Positions 5,644-6,021 of a stretch of 6,021 bases of DNA are shown here, one piece after another. The position numbers and the translations under genes are program-made. The DNA is taken from the NCBI GenBank assembly GCA_003696705.1, contig RFGD01000412.1, positions 1-6,021 of the forward strand. The letters run 5' to 3'. This stretch comes from Alphaproteobacteria bacterium (GTDB lineage Bacteria > Pseudomonadota > Alphaproteobacteria > Rhodobacterales > Rhodobacteraceae). The notes below the pieces were generated by a model. The model was given only the letters and a program-made list of their open reading frames with translations. It ran no database searches and was not told the origin of the DNA. Within the stretch, counting starts at the first letter, position 1; each line of letters begins with the position of its first letter.

Positions 5644-6021
5644 TCAGACCGCGGCCTGACCGTAGGGCACGTTCTTGCCGCCGTAGCGCCGGACGCGGAT
5701 GTTGCATTGCTCGGCGTGGCCGACAAATCCCTCGAGCAGGCAGAGCCGGGAACCGTATTCACCGATCATCGCCGCGGCCTCGTCCGTGGTGATCTTCTGA
5801 TAGCTGTGCGTTTTCAGGAACTTGCCGACCCAAAGCCCGCCCGTGTAGCGCCCGGCCTTGCGCGTGGGCAACGTGTGGTTCGTGCCGATCACCTTGTCGC
5901 CGTTCGCGACATTCGTGCGGGGCCCGAGGAACAGCGCCCCATAGGCCGTCATGTTGTCGAGGAACCAGTCGTCGCGGTCGGTCATGACCTGCACATGCTC
6001 GTAGGCCATGTCATTGGCCAC
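5644..6021 (-). CDS. HisD-family (histidinol dehydrogenase-like) NAD-dependent alcohol dehydrogenase, C-terminal part
   Basis: This is the last 125 residues of a HisD-family protein; the N-terminal two thirds lie beyond the window edge. Known family members are zinc-dependent enzymes that oxidise a primary alcohol through an aldehyde to an acid with NAD+. Key residues can be placed against E. coli HisD. Fragment E8-H9 (in AYEHVQ) matches the catalytic Glu326-His327, D42 (NGDKVIG) the zinc ligand Asp360, H49 (GTNHTLPT) the substrate-binding His367, and H102 (GFVGHAEQ) the zinc ligand His419. The spacing is 34 and 7 residues, identical to E. coli, then 60 against 59. The catalytic half therefore looks intact. 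The neighbours are not histidine-biosynthesis genes, so a catabolic homologue, of the kind exemplified by sulfopropanediol dehydrogenase HpsN, is more likely than true HisD. The C-terminus extends about 20 residues past the zinc histidine, with Arg, Gly and Tyr. The family is sure, the substrate unknown. Confidence 0.9.
   Translation of the reverse strand: MANDMAYEHVQVMTDRDDWFLDNMTAYGALFLGPRTNVANGDKVIGTNHTLPTRKAGRYTGGLWVGKFLKTHSYQKITTDEAAAMIGEYGSRLCLLEGFVGHAEQCNIRVRRYGGKNVPYGQAAV

Noticed and set aside
3807..5659. Plus-strand frames of 246 and 371 codons (3807-4547, 4544-5659)
   Set aside because: They mirror the SDR and the first SnoaL-like gene, including near-identical boundaries, and have no domain of their own.
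5615..5707. Upstream ATG extending the first SnoaL-like protein by 31 residues
   Set aside because: It overlaps the HisD-family gene, is Arg-rich and lacks family character; the GTG at 5614 has a strong ribosome-binding site.
5644..6021. Calling the dehydrogenase HisD of histidine biosynthesis or HpsN outright
   Set aside because: Only the C-terminal 125 residues are visible, and the substrate-specific residues of either cannot be judged from this fragment.

Overview
The window is GC-rich (roughly two thirds G+C by eye). It reads as one tightly packed gene block from a high-GC proteobacterium. An alphaproteobacterium of the Rhodobacterales or Rhizobiales kind is my best guess, from protein style and gene mix; no rRNA or other phylogenetic marker is present to prove it. 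All seven genes lie on the minus strand, so the direction of transcription is from position 6021 towards position 1. Both outer genes are cut by the window edges.

In order of transcription: the C-terminal end of a histidinol-dehydrogenase (HisD)-family enzyme (5644-6021); a protein of two fused SnoaL/NTF2-like domains that starts at GTG (4565-5614); a classical short-chain dehydrogenase/reductase (3804-4568); a LacI-family repressor (2785-3807); a second protein of two SnoaL-like domains (1796-2788); a spacer of 157 bases with hairpin-forming sequence (1639-1795); a bicupin (661-1638); and the N-terminal part of a stand-alone protein related to the catalytic domain of cobalamin-independent methionine synthase (1-659).

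Three junctions are 4-base ATGA overlaps (4565-4568, 3804-3807, 2785-2788). A fourth has a single base between stop and start (660), and a fifth has a 29-base gap (5615-5643). This points to one polycistronic, translationally coupled operon with its regulator embedded in the middle. No promoter is evident, so the main one should lie upstream of the HisD-family gene, outside the window.

Taken together, the genes look like a sugar-operon-style (LacI-regulated) catabolic or modification pathway for a small organic molecule. It has two oxidoreductases (a zinc/NAD HisD-type alcohol dehydrogenase and an SDR), four SnoaL-like domains in two paralogous proteins, a cupin and a methyl- or thiol-transfer-type zinc enzyme. 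I know of no described pathway with this exact set. The substrate cannot be read from the sequence, and this unassigned combination is the most interesting thing in the window. The long plus-strand reading frames are antisense shadows of these genes, and I see no mobile elements, CRISPR arrays or RNA genes.
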